A DNA stretch of 64,000 nt from an uncultured Flammeovirgaceae bacterium (GTDB lineage: Bacteria > Bacteroidota > Bacteroidia > Cytophagales > Cyclobacteriaceae): positions 1-64,000 of the forward strand of contig CAKZYJ010000470.1 of the NCBI GenBank assembly GCA_937884755.1, in the 5' to 3' direction. A model generated the notes under the pieces. It ran no database searches and was not told where the DNA came from. It saw nothing but the letters and a program-made list of their open reading frames with translations. Positions 51,898 to 61,340 of the stretch are shown here, in pieces; the stretch's first letter is position 1, and each line of letters starts with the position of its first letter. The translations under genes and the position numbers were made by a program.

Positions 51898-54800
51898 ATG
51901 AAGAGTAATTTACTTATTTCTTTTGCCTTAAGCACATTTATTCTGGCTTTTTCAGTATTATCTGCCTTTGGGCAAGGTTCAACCACGGCTGGAATGAACG
52001 GAGTGGTGCTAGATGAGAATGGTGAGGGCCTCCCCGGTGCTACAGTGTTAGCCGTACATCAACCTACTGGCAGTGAGTACGGTACTGTAACCAATACTGC
52101 CGGACGATTTACCTTGGCCAATATGAACGTAGGCGGCCCCTACCAAGTAACTGTATCTTTTATCGGTTACGAAACTTTTGGGGAAGGCAATATTTTTCTT
52201 CAACTGGGACAACGCTATCAACTAAATGCTCAGTTGAGAGATCAGACGACTGAATTAGCGGAAATAGAGATTCTGGCTAGTCAATACGATGTGATTGATG
52301 GTAACCGAACCGGAGCCCAAACGGTAGTGAGTACCGAGCAGATTGAGTCTCAGCCTACGGTTACTCGTTCTATCGGTGACTTTGTTCGCTTAACCCCTCA
52401 AGCCAGAATTGATGAAGGCGGCGACGGTTACTCAATTTCCATTGCCGGAGTGAATAATCGCCTGAACGCCATTTACATTGACGGAGCCGTAAATAACGAT
52501 GTTTTCGGACTGGCAGGTAGTGGTACTAACGGCGGACAATCAGGGGTATCGCCCATTAGTATTGATGCTATTGAGCAGTTTCAGGTTTCGGTAGCTCCAT
52601 TCGATGTACGTCAGTCGGGTTTTGCCGGGGGGGCGATTAATGCAGTAACCCGTAGTGGTTCTAACGAGTTTGAAGGCTCTGCTTACTACTTTTGGCAAAA
52701 TGAGAATCTGGCAGGGGATATTCCCGGTCCCATAGATGAGGGTGAAGAGCGAGAACCTCTAGCTCCCTTCACTGCCCGGCAGTACGGATTCCGATTGGGC
52801 GGACCGCTCGTAAAAAACAAGTTATTCTTCTTTGTGAATACTGAGCTTCAGCGGGATGAAACCCCACAGCCATTTCTCTTTTCTCGCTATCAGGGAGATG
52901 CCACCGAAGCAGATTTAAACCAACTCGAAGGAGTCCTTCGTAACCAATTTGGCTACGATCCGGGTCCGTTTAATGATAATGCAGCCTTCTTGGAAAGTGA
53001 AAAGGTGCTGGTTCGTCTAGACTGGAACATTAATCGCAATCATAAGATGACACTGCGCCACTCTTACGTTAATGCTGAGAATTTGGAAGCAGTGCAGTCG
53101 GGTCCCCAAAGTATTCAGTACTTGAACAGTTCCGAGTTCTTTCCTAGCAGAACTAATTCTTCGGCTTTAGAATTGAAGAGTAATTTTAGCGCCAATACTT
53201 CCAATAGCCTGATTGTGGGCTATACCCGTGTTCGCGATGATCGTGACCCGTTTGGGCAGGATTTTCCTTTCGTAGAGATTGACGATGGTGACGGAAACAT
53301 TGAGTTTGGAAGTGAGCAGTTTTCCACCGCTAACCAGTTAGATCAGGATATTATCACCATCACTGATAACTTTGAGTGGTACAAGGGGCGCCACACCATC
53401 ACTTTTGGAACCCATAACGAGTTCTACTCAGTATATAATCTGTTTATCCGCCAGAACTATGGATACTATCAGTACGATAGTTTGCAGCAATTTCTGCTAG
53501 ACGTTCAGGAGCCTAATAGTGATTTTGGGGCTACGCAGTATGACCGCAGCTACTCGTTAGTTGATGATATTACCGGTGATGGATCAGCTGCTGCGGCCGA
53601 GTTTGGTGGTATGCAGTTAGGATTCTACGTGCAGGACGAATTTCAGGTCACTAACAATTTAAGGTTGACCGGTGGTTTACGGATTGATATTCCGATTTTT
53701 ACGGATGATACTCCGACTAACACTACCTTCAATAATGATGTAATTCCGGATATTGAGGCATTAGGGTATGACCTTCAGGGAGCTCAGACTGGAACATTCG
53801 TTGATCCTCAGTTGATGTTCGCTCCCCGATTAGGATTTAACTGGGATGTAGGCGGCAAAGGAACTACTCAGGTACGCGGTGGAGTTGGTATCTTCAACAG
53901 CCGCATTCCGCTAGTATGGCCGGGTGGTGCCTATAATAATAACGGTGCAACCGTTGGGGGTGACCGTGTATTCCGATTTGATCGTGACGGCAACCTAGCG
54001 AACGTAATAAAGTTCAATCCGGATGCCTTTGATCAACCCCGTAACGTAGCTCCTGGTAGCGGCGAGCAGTCCGGGCAGATTGACCTTTTTGCCAAAGACT
54101 TCAGGTTTCCGCAGGTAGGCAAAATTAACCTGGCCATCGATCAGCAGCTTCCAGGAGGAATTTTCGCTACCGTAGAAGGTCTATATACTGGCTTTATCAA
54201 TAACATCTATTACCAGAACTTTAATATTCGTCCATCTACTGAGCAGGCAGAAGGTGCTGATGATCGCTTATTGTATAATCGTTTCAATCCGGTAAACGGC
54301 GATTACACTGGTATCTACTTAGCTAGTAACACTGACAAGGGATATACTTATAACGTTACGGCCCAAATCCAGAAGCCTTTCCGAAGCGGACTGAACTTCT
54401 CACTGGCCTACTCTTACACCGATGCTCAGACCATTTACGACGGAACATCTTCGCAGAACTCGTCGCAGTGGCGCGGTCTGAATACCGTGAACGGCCGTAA
54501 CATCTTTAATGATATAGCACGTTCCGACTTTGCCTCTGGTTCACGAGTAATTGGTTCCGTTTCGTTCCGAAAAGAATACCTCGGTTTCATGGGCACTCAG
54601 ATTACACTATTCTACGAAGGACAATCCGGTGAACCTTATTCCTATATCATTGGCCATCAGGATAATTACACCAATGAGGATTCTCGGGAGCGTTCGCTGT
54701 TCTACGTCCCGGCCAATCAGAGTGATCTATTATTTGGTGAGTTGGTAGAGAATGCCGATGGCGACGAAGAACTGTTGATTTATCCGGAGGCCGAGCAGCA

Positions 54801-55224
54801 GTCTACTTACCAGGAGTTAAGTGGGTTTATTGATAGTGATGAGTACCTAAGTGGCCGCCGTGGCGATTACACCGAACGTAATCAGAGCCGAGTACCATGG
54901 AGCAATATTTTTGACCTGAAAATACTTCAGGATTTCTACGTAGAGGTAGGCGAAGGGAAACGAAATACTATTCAGCTTTCACTTGATATTTTCAACGTTG
55001 GTAATATGCTGAACCCGGAATGGGGCTTAATTTATGATGCTCCTAGCTTTGGACAGTACGAGTTAGTACAGTTTGAAGGCTTCCAGGATGGAACTACTCG
55101 ACCGGTGTTTAGCTTCAATGGGGTAGATGATAACGAACCTTGGCAGGGTAGCTTGAGAGATACCGGTTTACGAAGCTCTCGTTGGAGAATGCAGCTAGGG
55201 GTACGTTATATCTTCGGAAATTGA
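51898..55224 (+). CDS. Oar-like TonB-dependent receptor
   Basis: 1108 residues. Signal peptide (AFGQ), a carboxypeptidase-regulatory-like domain (about 30-105, GVVLDENGEGLPGATVLAV, FIGYETF), a plug (about 120-260, including GDFVRLTPQARIDEGG and VAPFDVRQSGFAGGAINAVTRSG) and a large barrel. The plug resembles Oar-type receptors rather than SusC: there is no STN domain and no adjacent SusD. It probably imports a large or uncommon nutrient. A hairpin follows the gene. The next two plus-strand genes encode phosphoesterases. Confidence 0.93.
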   Translation: MKSNLLISFALSTFILAFSVLSAFGQGSTTAGMNGVVLDENGEGLPGATVLAVHQPTGSEYGTVTNTAGRFTLANMNVGGPYQVTVSFIGYETFGEGNIFLQLGQRYQLNAQLRDQTTELAEIEILASQYDVIDGNRTGAQTVVSTEQIESQPTVTRSIGDFVRLTPQARIDEGGDGYSISIAGVNNRLNAIYIDGAVNNDVFGLAGSGTNGGQSGVSPISIDAIEQFQVSVAPFDVRQSGFAGGAINAVTRSGSNEFEGSAYYFWQNENLAGDIPGPIDEGEEREPLAPFTARQYGFRLGGPLVKNKLFFFVNTELQRDETPQPFLFSRYQGDATEADLNQLEGVLRNQFGYDPGPFNDNAAFLESEKVLVRLDWNINRNHKMTLRHSYVNAENLEAVQSGPQSIQYLNSSEFFPSRTNSSALELKSNFSANTSNSLIVGYTRVRDDRDPFGQDFPFVEIDDGDGNIEFGSEQFSTANQLDQDIITITDNFEWYKGRHTITFGTHNEFYSVYNLFIRQNYGYYQYDSLQQFLLDVQEPNSDFGATQYDRSYSLVDDITGDGSAAAAEFGGMQLGFYVQDEFQVTNNLRLTGGLRIDIPIFTDDTPTNTTFNNDVIPDIEALGYDLQGAQTGTFVDPQLMFAPRLGFNWDVGGKGTTQVRGGVGIFNSRIPLVWPGGAYNNNGATVGGDRVFRFDRDGNLANVIKFNPDAFDQPRNVAPGSGEQSGQIDLFAKDFRFPQVGKINLAIDQQLPGGIFATVEGLYTGFINNIYYQNFNIRPSTEQAEGADDRLLYNRFNPVNGDYTGIYLASNTDKGYTYNVTAQIQKPFRSGLNFSLAYSYTDAQTIYDGTSSQNSSQWRGLNTVNGRNIFNDIARSDFASGSRVIGSVSFRKEYLGFMGTQITLFYEGQSGEPYSYIIGHQDNYTNEDSRERSLFYVPANQSDLLFGELVENADGDEELLIYPEAEQQSTYQELSGFIDSDEYLSGRRGDYTERNQSRVPWSNIFDLKILQDFYVEVGEGKRNTIQLSLDIFNVGNMLNPEWGLIYDAPSFGQYELVQFEGFQDGTTRPVFSFNGVDDNEPWQGSLRDTGLRSSRWRMQLGVRYIFGN

Positions 55225-55269
55225 TCTCGACATTATTCTTGATACTTAATAATAGTTTAATACCGAAAG

Positions 55270-55288
55270 GAGGCTTGTAAGAAGCCTC
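55270..55288 (+). terminator. Terminator after the TonB receptor gene
   Basis: GAGGCTT (55270-55276) and AAGCCTC (55282-55288) around a 5-base loop, then a T-rich run (TTTTCTATTTTT). It begins 46 bases after the stop. Confidence 0.75.
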
Positions 55289-55293
55289 TTTTC

Positions 55294-55301
55294 TATTTTT
55301 G
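55294..55301 (+). promoter_or_regulatory. Candidate Bacteroidota -7 element of the calcineurin-like gene
   Basis: TATTTTTG matches TAnnTTTG. Transcription starting 6-8 bases later would begin after the ATG at 55306, which supports translation from the ATG at 55366. The element overlaps the T-run of the preceding terminator. Confidence 0.45.
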
Positions 55302-55365
55302 CTTTATGCTTTTGCTACAAAAGGCTATCTTTTTTTACTTCACCTATTGCAATCTAAATCAACCT

Positions 55366-56973
55366 ATGAGAAAGATAACATTTTTACTGCTAATCTGCGT
55401 CTTATCCACTTACAGTCAGGCACAGCAAACCGTTACCGGGCGAGTATATGAAGACCAAAACACGAATGGTAAGAAAGAGCGACGTGAACCGGGTGTGGCC
55501 GGAGTGCCTGTTTCTAATGGTAAGGCGGTGGTGCTGACCGATGAAGATGGTCGCTACGAACTGCCCATCGATAATGATGAAATCATTTTTGTGATCAAGC
55601 CCAGCGGTTACGAGCTTCCAGTCAACGCACTGAACCTACCTCAATTTTACTATATTCATAAGCCGGGTGGTTCTCCTGAGCTGGATTTTTCCGGGGTAAC
55701 CCCCACTGGAAAGCTACCTAAGTCGGTAGACTTTACGCTATTACCTACGGAAGAACAGGAGAGCTTCACGGGCCTGTTTTTTGGCGATCCTCAGCCTTAC
55801 GACCTGGACGAGGTTGGCTACTTTGACCGAGCGGTGGTAGAAGAAGTAGCGGGCATTCAAAATGTACCCTTTGGTTTGAGCCTGGGCGACTTGGTGGGCG
55901 ATAACCTGGATTTATTCCAGCCCTACAACGAGGCCATTAGTCGGGTAGGAATTCCCTGGTGGAACGTGTACGGCAACCACGATATGAACTTTGATGTGGA
56001 GGTAGACACTCTGGCTGATGAAACCTTTGAGGCCACCTATGGCCCAGCCAATTATGCCTTTAACTACGGAAAAGTACACTTCGTGGTGCTGGATAATGTG
56101 ATGTACCCCGACCCCCGCGACGGTAAAGGCTACTGGGGTGGTTTTCGGGAGGATATGTTTACTTTTTTAGAAAATGACCTCAAGCACGTCCCCAAGGATC
56201 ATCTGGTTGTTGTTTCTTTTCACATTCCCATTTACGAACCAGAGGGCAATGATACGTTTATTGATGAAGATCGGGACCGTTTATTCAGCATCCTGAGTGA
56301 TTTTCCGCATACGCTTTCACTTTCGGCCCATACTCATATCCAACAGCATCATTTCTTCACTGAGGAAGACGGCTGGATGGGAACAGGCGATCACCACCAC
56401 TACAACGTGGGTACTACTTCTGGCGACTGGTATTCTGGTAAGCTGGATGAAAATGGCATCCCGATGTCTACCATGCGCGACGGAACGCCTAAGGGATACG
56501 CCTTCATTACCTTCAACGGCAATGAGTACACCATAGATTACAAAGTAGTAGGTGAAGAGGGGGACTATCGTATGCGAATCTTTACTCCTAAAGTGGTTCC
56601 CCACAATCAGCGCACGTCGGCGGGTATTTACGTAAACTTTTTCCAGGGCTCCGAAAAGGCTAGTCTGCGCTACCGGGTGGACGGTAGAGATTGGGAGAAT
56701 ATGAACTACACTGTGGCACTAGACCCGGCTTTTCAAGGTATGCTGCACGAGTGGGATTATACCGAGGAATTGATGCCGGGCCGACGCCCCTCCAATGCCG
56801 TTCCTTCGCGTCATCTCTGGCAAGCCCGTATTCCGAATGATTTGGAACTGGGTGAACATACTGTAGAGGTAGAAGCCACTGATATGTTCGGTCGCACATT
56901 TACCCAGACCAGCACCTATCGTATTGCCGAGCCCAAGCCCATTGAGACTGCTTCAACTGGTTCTGAGGAATGA
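55366..56973 (+). CDS. Secreted calcineurin-like phosphoesterase with N-terminal SdrD-like domain
   Basis: About 535 residues from ATG 55366. Signal peptide (YSQA). A Cna/SdrD-B-like domain (about 20-110, GRVYEDQNTNGKKERREPGV) precedes the metallophosphatase domain (about 130-370). Its metal motifs are visible: GDPQPYD, LGDLVGD, YGNHDMN, VSFHIP and SAHTHIQ. A C-terminal beta domain (about 400-530) matches the calcineurin C-terminal domain. Likely a periplasmic phosphomonoesterase or phosphodiesterase. Downstream of a TonB receptor and upstream of a PhoD-like enzyme. Confidence 0.92.
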   Translation: MRKITFLLLICVLSTYSQAQQTVTGRVYEDQNTNGKKERREPGVAGVPVSNGKAVVLTDEDGRYELPIDNDEIIFVIKPSGYELPVNALNLPQFYYIHKPGGSPELDFSGVTPTGKLPKSVDFTLLPTEEQESFTGLFFGDPQPYDLDEVGYFDRAVVEEVAGIQNVPFGLSLGDLVGDNLDLFQPYNEAISRVGIPWWNVYGNHDMNFDVEVDTLADETFEATYGPANYAFNYGKVHFVVLDNVMYPDPRDGKGYWGGFREDMFTFLENDLKHVPKDHLVVVSFHIPIYEPEGNDTFIDEDRDRLFSILSDFPHTLSLSAHTHIQQHHFFTEEDGWMGTGDHHHYNVGTTSGDWYSGKLDENGIPMSTMRDGTPKGYAFITFNGNEYTIDYKVVGEEGDYRMRIFTPKVVPHNQRTSAGIYVNFFQGSEKASLRYRVDGRDWENMNYTVALDPAFQGMLHEWDYTEELMPGRRPSNAVPSRHLWQARIPNDLELGEHTVEVEATDMFGRTFTQTSTYRIAEPKPIETASTGSEE

Positions 56974-57000
56974 CATTCATTTTTTTCACTATTGATTCCG

Positions 57001-57031
57001 GGAAAGAGACCTAATTTAGCGTCTCTTTTCC
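57001..57031 (+). terminator. Terminator after the calcineurin-like gene
   Basis: GGAAAGAGAC (57001-57010) pairs with GTCTCTTTTCC (57021-57031) with one bulge and a 10-base loop. It starts 28 bases after the stop. A TATACTTG (57033-57040) directly after it may be the next gene's -7 element. Confidence 0.7.
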
Positions 57032-57044
57032 TTATACTTGGCCT

Positions 57045-58103
57045 ATGCGAAAATTAAGCTTATTCCTGTTATCCAGCGCTATTCTTTTGGGCTGTAAAAC
57101 CAGTTCTCAGAAGCAATCAATTGCGGCAAAAAACCAAGCCGTTCCGGTAGACACTACCCAAACACTTACGACCATTGCGTTTGGTTCCTGCAATAAAACG
57201 ACTGAACCCCAGCCGCTATGGACAGAGATTATACAGCAAAAACCTGATTTATGGGTTTGGTTGGGCGATAATATCTACGGTGATACGTCCAATATGGACG
57301 CTATGCGTGAGGAGTACGAGCGACAGCTACAACAACCGGAGTATCAAAGAGTGATAACTCAGGTTCCCGTGGTAGGTATCTGGGATGACCATGATTACGG
57401 CATTAACGATGGGGGAAAAAACTTTGCTCAGAAAGCCCCTAGCCGCGATCTGATGCTGGAGTTTCTGAACGTAGACAAAAACCTTCCAGTGTGGAATAGG
57501 GAAGGGGGCTACCAGGCGTACACCTTTGGTCCGGCTGAGCAGCAGGTAAAAGTGATTTTGCTAGACACCCGCTACTTCCGCGATACTTTGGTAAAGTCAA
57601 ATACCGAGGATAGGCGGTACGAGCTTAACTTGGAGGGCGACTTGCTAGGAAACGAGCAGTGGAATTGGCTGCAAAACGAGCTTCAATCCAGTGAAGCCCA
57701 AATTAATATCATCGGCAGTAGTATTCAGGTCATTGCCGAAGATCATGGCTTTGAAAAGTGGGCCAACTTCCCGCAGTCGCGCCAACGCCTACTTGATTTG
57801 ATTGCCGAATCGGAAGCCCAAGGAGTAGTGTTACTCAGCGGCGACCGCCATATTGGGGAGATTTCCCAGTTGGAGTTAGCAGACGTACCATATCCGCTGC
57901 TGGATATTACCTCCAGCGGACTCACCCATGTGTACGAAGAAGCCGATGAAGAGAACCGTCACCGCATCAGCAACCTGGTGGCTTCCCTCAACTACGGCCT
58001 TATCCAAATTGACTGGCAGCAGCAACCCCCGCAGGTAACCTATCAAATCAAAGGCGAAAACGGGGCAACCTACGCTTCGGAAACAGTTTCTTATAGCAGG
58101 TAG
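57045..58103 (+). CDS. PhoD-like alkaline phosphatase/phosphodiesterase lipoprotein
   Basis: 352 residues. Lipobox LLGC gives lipid Cys 17. Family motifs are IAFGSCNK, WVWLGDNIYGDT, GIWDDHDYGINDGG, LLDTRYFRD, LLSGDRHIGEIS and the terminal SSGLTH. PhoD-family enzymes hydrolyse phosphodiesters and phosphomonoesters with Fe3+ and Ca2+ sites. It follows the calcineurin-like gene, and together they suggest organic phosphate use. Confidence 0.93.
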   Translation: MRKLSLFLLSSAILLGCKTSSQKQSIAAKNQAVPVDTTQTLTTIAFGSCNKTTEPQPLWTEIIQQKPDLWVWLGDNIYGDTSNMDAMREEYERQLQQPEYQRVITQVPVVGIWDDHDYGINDGGKNFAQKAPSRDLMLEFLNVDKNLPVWNREGGYQAYTFGPAEQQVKVILLDTRYFRDTLVKSNTEDRRYELNLEGDLLGNEQWNWLQNELQSSEAQINIIGSSIQVIAEDHGFEKWANFPQSRQRLLDLIAESEAQGVVLLSGDRHIGEISQLELADVPYPLLDITSSGLTHVYEEADEENRHRISNLVASLNYGLIQIDWQQQPPQVTYQIKGENGATYASETVSYSR

Positions 58104-58289
58104 AGGGTGCAGGGTGAAAGGGACAGGGATGTACACTCACATGAGATTGGAGTGAAGAGTTATTCTTTGATCTTTTTCTCTCAATTTCAACCAAACTTTT
58201 TGCCTAGCACTTTTGTCTTCCACTCCAACAAATGACCGCTCGCTACTCTGTGTACCCCGCACCCTTCACCCCATACCCTGATCCTCCCT
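58103..58289. repeat. Inverted heptamer-period arrays between PhoD and AddB genes
   Basis: Left array (58103-58129) has GGG every 6-8 bases (AGGGTGC, AGGGTGA, then AAGGGAC and AGGGATG). Right array (58255-58289) is exactly 7-periodic: CCCCGCA, CCCTTCA, CCCCATA, CCCTGAT, CCTCCCT. The right array reverse-complemented contains GGGTGAA and GGGTGCG, similar to the left, so the two are inverted relatives. The DNA between them (58130-58254) has no gene I can support. Confidence 0.45.
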
Positions 58290-58353
58290 CCTCGCGAATT
58301 CCTCCGGGGGCTATCAGGTAAAATTGGGGCTAAAGTACTACCTTCGGTTGTCT

Positions 58354-61296
58354 ATGGCTACCTTTTTAGAAGAAGTAAGTGCTACCATTCTGGCGAAACA
58401 TGCTGCTGACCTAGAACGGTTAACAGTGGTGTTTCCTAACCGCCGGGCGGGAATGTTCTTCCAACAAAGTCTGGCCCAGCAGGTACAGCAAACGGGTTGG
58501 GCACCCCGAATTATTACTTTTGAAGATCTGGTAGCCGAACTATCCGGGTTACGTACTCCCGATCATCTGACGCTGCTCTTTCAACTCTACCAGGTCTTCA
58601 TCAAAAAGAGTGGCAGTAACGAAACCTTCGACCACTTCTACTTCTGGGGCGATCTGCTGCTGCGCGACTTTGACGAGATTGATAAGGCATTGGTAAAAAC
58701 CCGTGACTTGTTTGCTAACCTCAAAGATCTGAAGGAGCTGGATGCCAACTATGATTATCTTACTGAAGACCAGCGAACTGCGATTACCCGCTTTTGGCGA
58801 AACTTCCAGCACGGACAGTCTACCGATTCTAAAGATCAGTTTTTGCGGTTCTGGGTGATTTTGCAGCGGGTGTACGATGCATTTGTGGCTTTTCTCCGCA
58901 GTAAAGGTTGGGCTTACGAGGGGCTAATGCTACGGCAGATTGCCGAGCAGATTGATACGCGTTTACTCGATCATTCATTTCATAAAGTTGTATTTATAGG
59001 GTTACACGCTTTGGCACCTGCCGAAGAGAAACTGGTACGTTGGTTTATAGAAAACGAGCAATCGGATATTTATTGGGATACGGATGCTTACTACGTGAAT
59101 CATCCGCAGCATGAAGCCGGCACTTTCTTTCGTCGCTACCGCCGCCATCCTGTATGGAGAGATACGCTACCGGAACCTCTTCCTCAGCACTACCGTAGTG
59201 GTCATACCCGAAGCATCCGAGCAGTGGGCGCAACGCTGCACGTAGGGCAGGCTAAATATGCAGGAAGCCTGCTTAAACAAATGTGCCTGCGACCGGATTT
59301 TGTACCGGAGAAGACCGTGGTGGTGCTGCCGGATGAGAATCTGTTGTTTCCGCTGCTGCACTCGCTGCCTCTCCAGATTAAAAAGGTAAACGTAACGATG
59401 GGCTACCCAGTACGCAGCACCGCGCTGTATAGCCTGATTGAACTTCTGCTGACCTTGCAGGAAGAGAAGAGGTATAACGAAACTACCGAGCACTACGAGT
59501 ACCATCATACGCGGGTGTTAGCATTACTTCGGCATCCTTATTTACTACATCTGTACCCTGGTCATAACCAGGACCTGACTCGGGAGATTGAAAAGCGTAA
59601 TCAGGTGTATGTGAGTACCCGGCAGCTTAAAGACCATCCGCTCTACGAAGTAGTCTTTCATCCGGTTACTGAAGCCCAAGCTACTTTTGATTACCTGACT
59701 GAGCTACTGCTACGAATTCATCAGGGGGCTGAGGAGCAAGCAGTGGAAGGCGAACAATTAACCGTGCCCTTGCTGGAGCAGGAGTTGGTATATCAATTGT
59801 ACTTACAGGTGAACCGGTTAAAAGCCCTAGCGCAAGAGCATAAGTTCACCATGACCGCCCAGTTGTTTGTGCGTATTTTCCGGCAGATGATGAGCGGCCT
59901 GCGCTTGCCGTTTACCGGCGAACCGGTACGCGGTTTACAGGTGATGGGTGTGCTAGAAACTCGTAATCTGGACTTCGATAACGTAATAATTCTGTCATTT
60001 AATGAGGGAGTGTACCCTAAATCAGAAGCGGTGAATACTTTTATTCCGGGTAACTTGCGGCGAGGCTTTGGACTACCGACGGTAGATGAGCAAGATGCGC
60101 TCTACGCTTACACCTTTTACCGGCTACTGCACCGAGCCAAGCAGGTACACCTGCTCTACAATACCGAAGATGGGGTAAACCAGCCCGGGGAGATGAGCCG
60201 CTTTTTGTACCAGTTAATTTACGAATCGGATGCCCAAGACGATGGTTCCTTTCAGTTTCCTGACCAGCGGGGGGATTTCACAGTTACCCGCGATATACTT
60301 AGCACCCCGGTGCAGACCATACCGGCTCGGCCCATTACTATTGAAAAGAATGCGGATGTGCTCGCCCGATTACATCGCTATACCCGTTTGCCTGACCGAC
60401 CACCACAGCGCAGTCTTACTCCCTCGGCCTTGAACACCTACTTGGATTGCCGCCTGAAGTTTTATTACAAGTACGTGGTAGATCTGAAGGAGCCTGAAGT
60501 GGTACAGGAAGAAGTAGATCCGGCAGTGTTCGGTAATTTGCTGCATCGAGCTATGGAAGTGGTCTATCAGGATTTCTCCGAAGAGAAGCAAACCCTTACC
60601 CCCGAAATAGTAAAGCAATTGAAGGAGGAAAAACTTGCTCCAGCGGTGCGGGAGGCCTTCCGAGAGCACTACGGGCAGGTGCCGGAGCCAGAGTTTAAGC
60701 TAGAGGGACGCAACGTAATTGCACACGATATTGTACTCAAGATGGCCCGGCGCATACTGGAAATGGATGCCGACTATGCTCCGTTCACGATTGTTAGCTT
60801 AGAGCGGGAAGGTGGTCGCGGCTACTTCTGGGAAACAACAGTAGAGACCGAAGACGGTACCCCAACCACTGTTAGCCTACGCGGCATTATTGACCGTATT
60901 GATCGTAAAGATGGTACCGTACGGGTGCTGGACTACAAAACCGGGCGAGACGAAAAGCGAGCGGCTAGTATTACCTCATTGTTTGACCGGGACGATAAGC
61001 AGCGCAACAAAGCCGCCTTTCAAGCGCTGTTCTACGCCTTACTCTACCAGCAAAATGCCGATGCTGGACGCATTGTGCCCGGCCTCATTAACGCCAAAGA
61101 CCTCTTCGCCACCGACTTTGACTCTCGCATCCGCATTGACAAAGATACGGTAAACGATTACGCCCCCCGGGACAAAGAATTCCAACAAGAACTACACAAA
61201 CTCCTCAGCGAGCTATTTAACCTCACCACTGCCTTTGATCAAACCACCGATCTCCGCAAATGCTCTCTCTGCCCTTACGCTAAGCTATGTTATTGA
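58354..61296 (+). CDS. AddB-like nuclease with [4Fe-4S] cluster and PD-(D/E)XK domain
   Basis: 980 residues from ATG 58354. An N-terminal helicase-like part (TVVFPNRRAGMFFQQSL; later GLQVMGVLETRNLDFDNVIILSFNEG, a UvrD-like motif) is followed by the C-terminal nuclease. Cluster cysteines are C699 (YLDCRLKFYYKYV) and C970, C973, C979 (CSLCPYAKLC), the same C-x2-C-x5-C spacing as in AddB. Nuclease motifs GNLLHRAME, RGIIDRID and VLDYKTG are present. By family it forms a heterodimer with an AddA helicase-nuclease for double-strand break resection. No AddA is in this window. Confidence 0.9.
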   Translation: MATFLEEVSATILAKHAADLERLTVVFPNRRAGMFFQQSLAQQVQQTGWAPRIITFEDLVAELSGLRTPDHLTLLFQLYQVFIKKSGSNETFDHFYFWGDLLLRDFDEIDKALVKTRDLFANLKDLKELDANYDYLTEDQRTAITRFWRNFQHGQSTDSKDQFLRFWVILQRVYDAFVAFLRSKGWAYEGLMLRQIAEQIDTRLLDHSFHKVVFIGLHALAPAEEKLVRWFIENEQSDIYWDTDAYYVNHPQHEAGTFFRRYRRHPVWRDTLPEPLPQHYRSGHTRSIRAVGATLHVGQAKYAGSLLKQMCLRPDFVPEKTVVVLPDENLLFPLLHSLPLQIKKVNVTMGYPVRSTALYSLIELLLTLQEEKRYNETTEHYEYHHTRVLALLRHPYLLHLYPGHNQDLTREIEKRNQVYVSTRQLKDHPLYEVVFHPVTEAQATFDYLTELLLRIHQGAEEQAVEGEQLTVPLLEQELVYQLYLQVNRLKALAQEHKFTMTAQLFVRIFRQMMSGLRLPFTGEPVRGLQVMGVLETRNLDFDNVIILSFNEGVYPKSEAVNTFIPGNLRRGFGLPTVDEQDALYAYTFYRLLHRAKQVHLLYNTEDGVNQPGEMSRFLYQLIYESDAQDDGSFQFPDQRGDFTVTRDILSTPVQTIPARPITIEKNADVLARLHRYTRLPDRPPQRSLTPSALNTYLDCRLKFYYKYVVDLKEPEVVQEEVDPAVFGNLLHRAMEVVYQDFSEEKQTLTPEIVKQLKEEKLAPAVREAFREHYGQVPEPEFKLEGRNVIAHDIVLKMARRILEMDADYAPFTIVSLEREGGRGYFWETTVETEDGTPTTVSLRGIIDRIDRKDGTVRVLDYKTGRDEKRAASITSLFDRDDKQRNKAAFQALFYALLYQQNADAGRIVPGLINAKDLFATDFDSRIRIDKDTVNDYAPRDKEFQQELHKLLSELFNLTTAFDQTTDLRKCSLCPYAKLCY

Positions 61297-61340
61297 ATTA
61301 GATCAAGTATTGTAAACAGATCGATTAAAACTCTTGGATT

